Positions 41,461-50,600 of a stretch of DNA of 64,000 nucleotides are shown in pieces. Source of the stretch: Trichobilharzia regenti (lineage: Eukaryota > Platyhelminthes > Trematoda > Strigeidida > Schistosomatidae). Each line of letters begins with the position of its first letter. Within the stretch, counting starts at the first letter, position 1. Under the pieces are notes generated by a model, which did not search any database, was not told where the DNA came from, and saw only the letters and a program-made list of their open reading frames with translations. Where the stretch lies: positions 19,203,452 through 19,267,451 of the forward strand of contig OX235267.1 in assembly GCA_944472135.2 (NCBI GenBank), read 5' to 3'. A program made the position numbers and the translations under genes.

Positions 41461-42573
41461 ATGGCGCTGATGCTTGCGTGCCCAAATGTGCATGTTCACT
41501 CACTTTGCTACGTTCATGAGAAGTATTTAGTCTCTGGATTAGTTTAACACATTGTTGAGATTTGTTAACACATGGAATGCAAAAAGTGTGAAAAGTGCAT
41601 TTATTTTTAGCGTACCATTGCCTACTGTTGTCCACGGGAAGAGTTTTGAGTTGGTCATTGTCTCGTACGGAGAATTCCTTCAACCAGTTTAGCAGGCCTC
41701 CCTTGATTCCAAAAAACTTACGATTCCATGAGCAGTCTTGTGTGAGGTACTCTGGTGAAAGATTTTCTTAAATCTATGAAAACAACATCGGTGTTTTTGT
41801 TGTGCCTTGACTTGATCCATGTTTCCCTTGCTGCAAGGTTTGTAAGACAGACGAGACTTCCTCAGAAGCTGTTCTGCACTGCATATCAGGGTGTCTTCCA
41901 GATATTCCATAACGGCTCTTATGATTGTTACTGCATCAAGGTGTCAACAAGACTGATAAGCTTGTAGTGTGAAGGAAAGTGTTTAGATCCTCCTTTGTGG
42001 ATGGATATTATTATTGAATCTTTCCAATCATCCAGTAACGTCCTGTGCGGCGAGAATAACCAGAATATCGTAGTTATTGGGCCGACTGTGCCAGTTATAA
42101 GCTCCTTGAGAATTCTTGGAAGTTATCCGGCTCCATTAATTTACCTATGCCTAGTTTGTTTAGGGATCTGTGGTCTATGTCGACAGAAACTACTCCGTTT
42201 TCATGTGGTATAACCAGACCTGGTACTATTGGAATTGATGACTCTGGAGAAGTAGCTTGCCATAGCTTCTTCCTGATCTTCGATTGTCGGTAGTCGGTTT
42301 TGGGACTTCGTTTTATTACTAAAGTTCGTGTTTCTTGGGTTTTACCATTGTGTCTTGAAGTAGTTGCGTTTCGAACTTCGTCCATGATATAGCAACTCCT
42401 GCAATGGCTTTGTTTTTGGCTGCAGTGTACGCCTTCCTGGTTTTGAAGTCCCAAGCCTGATGAACACTTTCCAGCACTGATGTTTACACATAAGTAGTCA
42501 ACGAGTCTCCTAGTTTATCCACGGAGACCAAAGTTTTTGACCGTTGGGGGCAGACCACGGAATAAAAGGTTTG
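41461..42573 (-). pseudogene. LINE D2: second decayed copy of the LINE D family
   Basis: Minus-strand text matches D1 in order but with many breaks. PWINxE near 42520 and an AxNKAIAGVAISWTKF-like linker (about 42400) precede DDWKDSIIISIHKGG near 42010, a palm remnant CCFHRFKKIF (equivalent of FIDFKKAFD) near 41770, and LLMES with NQGRPAKLVEGIL near 41720-41660. Upstream it is cut at about 42573 by the tail of LINE E. It has no intact frame above 70 codons. Confidence 0.65.
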
Positions 42574-42629
42574 GTTAATAATAATTTGCTTTATTCCAAA
42601 ACAGTACTTGTGATACAGAATGGAATTCT

Positions 42630-43389
42630 CAGCATTTTACTACAGTATTGCATCCACTTAGTACATTAACAATAAATAAAATTCTACATAGATTAAGGGT
42701 AATCTCAGTTTTTACAACAACATATTGGCATGTCGGTAGCAATCCAAAATTGAACAGTGTTTGAAGGTGTTAGAAAAGTAGATGCTAGCATATTTACTGG
42801 CGTAAGCGGTAACAAAAGTTCGAGATATACAGAGTGTGAGAGAACGAAGAATGTTTTAATTGAGTTAGTAAGGAAGAAAGAAACAAAGCAGCACATATCA
42901 GAAAAAGAGAGAGAAAAGGAAAAGGAAGAAAAAACGTTGTACCTATATATGATATGAGTTGGAAAGACGAGATCCAGTTGTTCTACTGACTATTTAATAA
43001 GCTTTAGGCATCACGCCTAATGCTTTCCTTATCGCACAGAACACGAGCTAAATAGGGCATGGTTGAGTTTTGTACTTGCTTGTGCGAGCATATAGTTTCC
43101 TATATAGGCTTCTGGTTTTGCCTTATGAGATACAAGGGGAGAGTTGTGAATGAAGAGGGTGGTGTGAGTTAGATAAAATGGATTTAGCCCATTTTTCACA
43201 TGAGTGCATGTGCCTGTCAACCAGAATATTAACAAGCTGGTTAAGTGGCACGTAGCTTACCCTGCTGATAACCTTTAACATCCCGCGTTATAAGGAATAG
43301 TCTTTCTTTAGTAGCCCTGGAAAAACTAAGGGGGAACAATAGAGAATAATAGGCAGGATGCAAGAGTCAACGAATCGTAGGAGTAAGGG
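42630..43389. other. LINE E 3' region, no gene
   Basis: AT-rich sequence downstream of the LINE E stop codon. The GAAAAAGAGAGAGAAAAGGA purine run at about 42900 is simple sequence. No gene is seen. Confidence 0.5.
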
Positions 43390-44261
43390 TTAGGTTATTC
43401 CAGAACGTCTTAATTTCTTGATGTAGAATATTTTCTTAGAAATCATCAAGATATGAGACGACCAGGAAAGATCAGCAGACAGAATGACGCCAAGATATTT
43501 AATTTCCGACTTGGTTTCTATTTTAGTGCCATCTATGTTGCACACCTCCTGAGTGCTAACCAGTTTGTTTAGGTCAGATTTATGCCGAATGGTGAAATTG
43601 ACTGTTTGGCATTTGGAGCGGTTTAAGGTAAGACCGTTTTCCTTGAACCATTGGCTGATTTCTGATAAAAAGCCATTTAGTTTGGAGCAGTCACTTTGAC
43701 ATTTGACAGGCAAAGATACAGTCAAGTCGTCAGCATATTTAACAAAATTAATATCATCTGAAGATGGTAAGTCATGTAGAAAGAAAGAAAAGAGAAGTGG
43801 GGAGAGCACAACACCTTTGGGGACAGCAGCTTCAATGAGCACAGCAGAGGAGGACTTACCTTTGTATGCAGTGTACTGCATTCTGTTTGAGAAGTGAGAA
43901 TGCAACCAGTTTGTGATCCAGGACTCAGTTTGTGTCATGGAGAGCTTATTTAGCAATAGACATCTAGGTACAGAGTCGAAGGAGGAAGTGGAGTCGAGAA
44001 ACGTGCAGCGGACGTATTTGGCACCTTTATCTAATGATGAGACAATACTGTTGTGTAAGACGGCCGCAGCGTCTAAAGTGCTCCTACCCTGTATGTATGC
44101 AAATTGTTTGGGGTCTTCGAAACTTTTAAGGGAGGGTTCAAGTTTAAGAAGTACTAGTTTTTCCATAAGCTTTAGAAACGGGGAAGTAATGGCAATTGTC
44201 TGAACTTTACGTTTTCTTGCTATTACCAAGTTTAGGGACAGGGACTGCTCTAATGTCTTTC

Positions 44262-45265
44262 GCACTTAATCAGTTGGCGATCAGTGTCTGTAAGTATGGT
44301 ATGTGCTTTGCGCCGTCTAAGTGCAAAGTACTGTTACAAGATTGGCAGGAGCCTGTACCTGCACTCACTCTTGCGGGTGAACCGCTTGAAGTTGTTGATA
44401 AGGTTGTGTACCTGGGTAGTTGTGTGAGTGCCGGGGGAGGGGTGACGAATGAGATTTCCAACCGTATAATGAAGGCTAGGGTGGCATACATCAACTTGAG
44501 CCACCTATGGCGCCGTCGCGACGTTAGCCTGGCTGTCAAAGGTCGGGTATACAATGCTTCGGTGCGGGCTGCGCTGCTCTACGCCTGTGAAACCTGGCCT
44601 CTCCGAGCTGAGGATGTGCGGCGACTCTGCGTGTTCTATCACCGCTGTCTCCGCAGGATTGCTTGCGTTCGATGGCATCATCGCGTGAGTAATTCTGAGG
44701 TTCGGCGGCGTGTGTTTGAACAAAGTGGAGATCACCATTCATTGAATGTCGTCATCTGGAAACACCGGCTCCGGTGGTTTGGACATGTGCTCCGAATGTC
44801 ACCCCAGAGGCTTCTGTACAGGTCTCTGTTCGCTAGCCCTGGGACGGGATGGAAAAGGCGGAGAGGTGGTCAGTCCATGACGTGGCGTCGTGGGATGAAG
44901 GATTTTTGTGCTAGATTATCATCGGTTGGCGTGTCACGACTCCCTGGTTGGGGTCCGAGAGATAGCTCAAATCGATGGCTCGAAACCTTATCGGATATGG
45001 CCAAGAATCGTAATCAGTGGCGAATGTGTTGCGATTTCCTTCTTTCTTCCCTTCCCGATGATAGCTAACGAACACTGTTTGAACTTGTTAAGCATAACTG
45101 TTTTCCTTCCAGATGAAGTTCTTTATCCGTTTTCTACTTATATATATATTTTTCTTTTCCTTCCTTCCTTTTTTTTTGATCTATGTTGTTTTATTATTAG
45201 TGTGTGGCGCATCTTTCTTGGTGCCATATTGTACCAAGTTTTGTATGCGTTTAAATAAATAAATA
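44262..45265 (+). mobile_element. RTE-like LINE, 5'-truncated, inside LINE E
   Basis: The flanking 10-bp duplication AATGTCTTTC (44252-44261 and 45266-45275) marks the insertion. The 3' end is a TAAA-type tail (AAATAAATAAATAAA). It contains the C-terminal part of an RTE reverse transcriptase (44262-45068) and about 190 bp of 3' region. The TSD and tail make the boundaries secure. Confidence 0.9.
44270..45068 (+). pseudogene. RTE reverse transcriptase, C-terminal fragment
   Basis: About 265 open codons joined to unrelated upstream sequence. It begins after the catalytic palm (CFAPSKCKVLLQDW, the part just after the YADD motif in this family), then VVYLGSCVSAGGGVTNEI, LYACETWPLRAEDVRRL, FYHRCLRRI, HRLRWFGHVLRMSPQRLLYR and LPGWGPRD. 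These are hallmark C-terminal blocks of RTE elements. No catalytic residues remain. The open frame may look like a gene in automated annotation but is only the truncated 3' end of a LINE. Confidence 0.85.
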
Positions 45266-45440
45266 AATGTCTTTCCATGCAACAGGTACATCGTTTTTGG
45301 AAAAAGAAGCATTTAGGATGTCAGTAAGGGGAGAACATAAAGCATCAGCATATTGTTTTAGAACATAGGCAGGTACATCATCCGGCCATAAGATGCAAAT
45401 CGTCAGACGAAGCAATTTGTAGTCAAACACTTCAAGTATA

Positions 45441-46050
45441 CCTTTGTATATGTATGTATTAAAGGTTGCTGTAGTAGCTAATTAATCTTATTTTCATACT
45501 AGGGTTGATAGCCAATGGTTCCTTGGAAGGATAGAACACTTGGGAAACATTGAATGAAGTTTTGAAGTTTCCCTATGTTGTACCAAAATTTAGCCAATTA
45601 AGATGAAATTTTCACATTTGAATGATACTCCTTGAATGTACTCTCTATAAAAGAGATTCTTAAGTTGTATAATATCCTCGTAGTTTCAGCCTTTTACGTA
45701 CAACCTTGTGTTAGGGGCCTTCCGTTTTATGCTATTTCATGTTAGTTTTAAGTGATATTAAGTTTCAAGATATGAAGGACTGGATGGTTGTTCTAAAAAT
45801 CTTCGCTACATTGTCAATGATGCTTCTCTTGCGCCTATCTCCGTAACCCGTACTGGCTACAAGCAATTTTGACCTTACTTTCTGTGGTACATTGTACCTA
45901 AGGTGGTATCACTTTAATCTGAAATATCTGATTTCGCTCTTGCCTTGCGAACAAACAATTGTGTTTGCCTTTGTCTACTTAAATATGCGTACACATTTCC
46001 TTTTGTATTTCTTTATAGGTATCATTACAGGTAATCAATAATCACAGATT
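45441..46050. other. Unassigned AT-rich sequence
   Basis: About 600 bp with no supported gene or repeat. Confidence 0.5.
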
Positions 46051-46230
46051 CAGTTAGAGAACCACTGGAAAACCTGGAAGTACTGGACAGCTGTTTCGTC
46101 CTAGTTTGGGACTCTTCAGAAGTGCGCACCCACCGGGACGAAACAGCTGTCCAGTACTCCCAGGTTTTCCAGTGGTTCTCTAACTGATGTCAGCTCATGA
46201 TTAAATCCTCCATGCAATCAAACAAAATCC
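46051..46230. repeat. Hammerhead SINE 3' ends, head-to-head hairpin
   Basis: 46051-46099 and 46138-46186 are inverted copies (49 bp, one mismatch) of the 3' part of the SINE at 53628-53835. The left copy, on the minus strand, extends through a hammerhead core (CTGAAGA, GTCC...GGAC, GAAAC) into the tRNA-like T-loop side (CCGGTGGGTGCGC). The right copy, on the plus strand, begins within the core (ACGAAACAG) and continues to the SINE end (CTCATGATTAAATCC, ATGCAATCAAAC). Confidence 0.85.
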
Positions 46231-46882
46231 GTACAAAACCAATACTTGAAAAAAAAAATCACAGATTACTTTCATTTTTGAATGCAGTAGATAAGTATCC
46301 CCTTAATCGTAGTAGCATATATCTATGTTAATATTAGGCTTTTCCTCGACAGTCTTCCGAATTCAGTGATATCACAATTTTTGGTGACGGGTTTGAGTTG
46401 CTGACCATCCTGCGAAAGAATCAGGATTCTACCTGTGCCTTTTGAATCCTTTTATGATCATCTACTAGTTTATCGTAGAAATAGTAAAAATAAGAAATAC
46501 CGAACCCGAGAGCATCGTTTAATTTGATAAACAATGAATTTTTTTAAAGTAGGTTAAATGTAGAAGTGGGCTAAATAAAAATCGACACTTATAACTATTT
46601 TACTCCCGTAATGAATTTCATATCAACGTCTTTATCAATTACAATTTTTCAATCTAATAATTTCTAGAAGGCTACTGATTTACATTTTTCTGAGGATGTC
46701 TAGCTCCCTTTAATTTTTGTTTTCAACTAGAAATAGCGTTCATAATTTTTATTTTTAAAAATTTTTTATCTTTATTTTTTTGATTACAGCTTGATTCCAC
46801 ACCGTGATTTTTGGTACAAGTATGGAATTTTCAGCGTGGATATCGGTAGCTCAAATTTCGCAGGCCGACCATAGATATCAGG
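46231..46882. other. Unassigned AT-rich sequence
   Basis: No gene is seen. A candidate acceptor (TTTTTTTGATTACAG, about 46790) precedes no recognisable exon. Confidence 0.4.
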
Positions 46883-46960
46883 TGTGCATCGGCGTGGGCT
46901 CGAACCCCGGACCATGTGCATGGTTAGCGAGAGTCCTAACCACTGTGCCACCGATGCACA
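46883..46960 (-). repeat. tRNA-like sequence (tRNA-derived SINE or pseudogene)
   Basis: On the minus strand TGTGCATCGG and CCGATGCACA form a 10-bp acceptor-like stem. TGGCACAGTGG fits an A box and GGTTCGAGCCC a B box with a T-arm. The middle does not fold as a normal anticodon arm (GGTTAG pairs with CTAACC around it), so it is not a convincing functional tRNA. A tRNA-derived repeat is more likely. Confidence 0.5.
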
Positions 46961-47499
46961 TAATTGTCGTGACTAATTCCTTGTAGATTTAGTTCTTGTT
47001 TGCACGATCAGCCGTCTTCTTAGTCTAACCCAGCCTAACTTGATGGTCACGTTGCTCCTAATCCCGACCCGAATAATGAAGGAAAAATGCTGGATTAATG
47101 CAAGAATGTAGAAGAAAGTCCCCTGTGTGTCTTCAAAGTGAACTAGAACATAGTTTAATTCTCTTCGTCAGAAGCTTAATAGCTGTTGCATGTCATTACA
47201 TGTTAGCTTTAAGCTTTAGAAGAGAATTAGTATTATTGCACGTCCAGAATTTGATGTACTGATGGCTGTTAAAAATGATCGAACCCACACCAAACAATTT
47301 TTCATTCATTGTCAGTAGTCGTCTGTCACAACTGGTTGTCTTTGTGTCTTCTTGTTTGGCATTAATGATATAATTCGGGAGCCAGTAAAACTTATAAAAA
47401 TCTTCGACTAGAGCCTTTTTGTTTCGTATAGCTTTGAGGTAAATTTGGTTGAACAAAGAAAGTTGCATTCCAATATTTTCCAAATTTTAATCGTTTCAG
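46961..47499. other. Sequence upstream of the ARL2BP exons
   Basis: No clear gene. If ARL2BP has a separate first exon with its start codon, it should lie here or further upstream, but I cannot identify it. Confidence 0.4.
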
Positions 47500-47570
47500 A
47501 TTCACAAAGGGAAGCAGAAGATTATGATGCGTATGAAGAATTATTGGCTGAGTATGATGCTTATTATTAG
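47500..47570 (+). other. Acidic open segment ending in TAG, just before ARL2BP
   Basis: After a good acceptor (TTTTAATCGTTTCAG) an open stretch encodes an acidic peptide, AEDYDAYEELLAEYDAYY, ending at TAG 47568-47570. It is in the same frame as the ARL2BP exon starting at 47591. It could be the last exon of another gene, or the N-terminal part of ARL2BP carrying a stop. Confidence 0.4.
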
Positions 47571-47590
47571 TCATATTCTACTTTGATCAG

Positions 47591-47652
47591 GTCACAAGAA
47601 CCATCATCAGATTTTGATGTTACTGTTGGACACTTAGAAGATATAATGATGA
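47591..47652 (+). CDS. ARL2BP: ARL2BP exon a
   Basis: Acceptor CTACTTTGATCAG before it and donor GTAAGTT after it. It encodes SQEPSSDFDVTVGHLEDIMM and ends after the first base of a Ser codon. The start could be a trans-splice acceptor, a mechanism schistosomes use. Confidence 0.7.
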
Positions 47653-50600
47653 GTAAGTTAAACTTTTATTTGAGTGCGCTTTTGTAATGAATGAATAAAT
47701 AACTTTCACTAATTGTTTATATTCTTTATGGTTCATGTTGCCATATCATATATCAACTAAGCTAAATGTTTAACATAGGATTTCGCACAAAAGTGCAGCA
47801 TTTCAAGTTGCCGAATTTCGTAAAACACACTAAGACAGAGGGAAGAGAGGAAATTCGAAGAATTAGTGTCAGTAAAAAGTTTGAGCATTGTGGAATGGAT
47901 CAAATATATTATAATTATATTACAATAGTTTACACGCAATAAGTTTTTGTTTTTTGGTAATATTTTGAGCCAAATTATTGCTCGTGATCACACCCACTTT
48001 CGAAGAAACTAAGGAATTAAAATGTACAGGAGTAGAATAATTACATGATAAAAATCCAACAGATCTACGAGATCATTGTGAGTCAAATAATCTACATGGC
48101 TCAAAGCAACGGTCAAAGACTTCATGAATTACTTTTATGTTTTGGTTTGACCGCCCCAAACTATTTTCCAGTCAAATCCCAGGTCAGCTGATGCCGCTCA
48201 ACCAGGAATGTACTGGCTTGACAGGCTTGAAACTTTTCAATCATATCAGTCGATGCAGCTTCACAACCCCATCGAATGACTTAACCTCGTTACCTAACAC
48301 TGCCTAACCTCAATATTACTTACCATATTCTATTACTTAGCACGAAAGATAAAAGGCACATGTCTCTGGTCAATGACGGCTAGCCTCCCACACTCAGTCA
48401 CCCAAACTGATAGATAGTTAAGATAGAGTTGTTTTACTTATCATTGGTGTTTCGCACCCGTTTTCCCTAATGAGTCTAAATAGTTATCTAGTACTACCTA
48501 CTACCGATACCTTCTCCGTCTGTCGCTTTTGTCTCCCACCATTGTTCTCTGTCCTTGTGAGGACCTCTAGTCACACTGCATTTTAGCAGCGTTTTCTCCT
48601 CAAACCTGGTGGAACCAGTTTTCGTGCGTCAACCAGTTCGGATGAAACAACAGAAATCCACGGGCATTTATTAACATTTGGTTGCAGGTTATCCACAGGC
48701 TTTGCTACTGTTTTCGCAGTAGACTAGACACTATGCCAGAGTTTCTCAGGATGGATATTACTCTCAATCTCAGATAGGCGTTTACTTATTTATTCATATG
48801 CTTAAAGACTGTGTCTGCGTTAAGTCGGTCGCTTCCACGAACTAGTGAGTGATCAGAATCTACTCTGCTGTTGTACAAGGGGTGGCAGTCTTTAACTGAT
48901 CGTCTAAATTAATAGGTTATAGCTACGTGATTTGTTTGCGTTCATCATTGAATCGATTTTGGAAATCGCCAGGTGAGAGCTCATCTTATACTTTGTCCGT
49001 TTCGCAGTCTGTTGATGCCTAAAGAGAGACTTTGTGGAGGCGTAAATGGGTATCACAATCTTACCTTCTTACGCATGCATTCAGCTGGACAACGCACACT
49101 AGACTTTTCACTGGAATCCTACCAAGTGGCTATTGCTTGTCTTAGCGTCCAATTCTAATCCTATGCCAGCAGGTGCATGCAAACTACCGCAAGAATTTCC
49201 TGACACCCGTAAGATAAACTGTGTAGATTCATCATATTCTCTAGGTGGGGTTAAGCGAATAGCGACTCTTGCGTCTTGTATGTGTCCCCGAAACTTATAT
49301 TCCATAACCCGAGATGCCGGAGTTCTGGGTAGTTAGGCAAGTTGTTCTACTTGGAATAAATGTCCAGATGCTAAATGCTCCACTGTAAAGTTGGGACTGT
49401 ACTTATCTTACATTCATAGTGGGCCATTTAGTAGCATTCCATATATATTCTCTTCTTTCTGTGCGGTGTTTTGAATTTTGGCAATTTGACTAGATATGCT
49501 TTGTGCAGGATCTGCGTCCTTTCATCTATAACACTGACATATATTAGCATATTATGATGGGAAGGGTTTATGCTTTTCAAATAAATGTAAACTCAGTCGT
49601 TTCTAAATTTTTTCTTTAGGTGATGAATTCCAGAGAGTACAAGATAAATTTATAAATGAATATTATAACGAATTTGAGGATACTGGAGAGAATAAACTAT
49701 GCTATACAGAAATTCACAATAAATACGTAAGTGAAGTATATTCGTCTCTTCTTTTGGTTTATATAATCTTTATATGCCAAAATAACAACATTAACTTTTA
49801 GATAAGTACAGTTGAAAGAATGTTAGAAAAACAGTTATGTGAAAGAATGCCTAATTTTTCAATGCGTACATTTATGGATAGTCTTGCGTAAGTGTTTAAC
49901 TTTTTGTATTTGTGGTAGGTAACAGAAGAGTCTTTATGACTTTTATGACTGTGAAGTCATTAGTGAATAAATGTTTGCTAACTTAATTCGATTGAATTCG
50001 TAACCTACAGTGTCCTGTTGCAAAAGTAGAAAATATACCTTAAGGTCAATCACTGATATGAGATTTAAGTAGCTATACAGTTAACTGACTTTAATGAATT
50101 TTCTTCATCATTGATAAAACTTAACTGGAATTCCACTGGAAGCTAAAGAGCACTGAACATTTGTTTCGTTCTACTTAGAGTTTAGTTGATGGGATGCAGC
50201 CAAGATCGGACTCAGCAGTGTAAGATCTTGCAGAAAGTATATTGATGTTTAGTCACTGGATTAAAATTTGCTATGTGATGAAAATTACTTAGAAGCTAAT
50301 CAATCATTCAGAATTTAATGAATCATATAGCATATTAATGTCCTCACTAGTGTTAAATATCAGAACGGATCTCCTTAGGTTCTGGTGAAAAGTTGCAATC
50401 TATACAGTCAACTAAGTTTGACGTGTATCGATTGCAGTAGACGCGTTTCACAGGGAAATGGAAGAAGTTAGAAAAATTGACGATTGAACTAGAACTCAGT
50501 TATGGAATTACAGCATGCGTTTTACAAAGCTTTACAGTGAGAGTGACAATTTCCGAACCAAAGCGATACAGTTACGCAGTACTCATTAGTTTCCAAGGGT

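Larger units (their letters stand above)
42575..45440 (-). mobile_element. CR1/Jockey-like LINE, E, 5'-truncated
   Basis: Minus-strand non-LTR element with reverse transcriptase at 45440-43390 (interrupted by an RTE fragment at 44262-45265) and a 3' region down to an AATAATAATTT stretch at about 42570, probably its ATT tail. No endonuclease sequence was found, so the 5' end is lost near 45440. Confidence 0.7.
43390..45440 (-). pseudogene. LINE E reverse transcriptase, 5'-truncated and interrupted
   Basis: The first part lies at 45440-45276 (minus strand: PDDVPAYVLKQYADALCSPL, then VPVAWKDI). After the RTE insertion it continues at 44251-43390 with ITSPFLKLMEKLVLLKL, FAYIQGRSTLDAA, TFLDSTSSFDSVP (first Asp, the usual LDYSSAFD), VPKGVVLSPLLFSFFLHDL and VKYADDLTVSLP (both catalytic Asp, near 43740). 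The 291-codon 3' frame is undamaged. The C-terminal domain ends soon after LRRSGIT. The missing N-terminal endonuclease and the insertion make it non-functional. Confidence 0.82.

Noticed and set aside
44196..45068. A 290-codon open frame that could be read as a host gene
   Set aside because: Its residues are the C-terminal blocks of RTE reverse transcriptases, it ends near a TAAA tail and is flanked by a 10-bp target duplication. The first codons come from antisense LINE E sequence.
46883..46960. A functional tRNA gene on the minus strand
   Set aside because: Acceptor stem and A and B boxes are present, but no proper anticodon arm forms. A tRNA-derived repeat is more likely.
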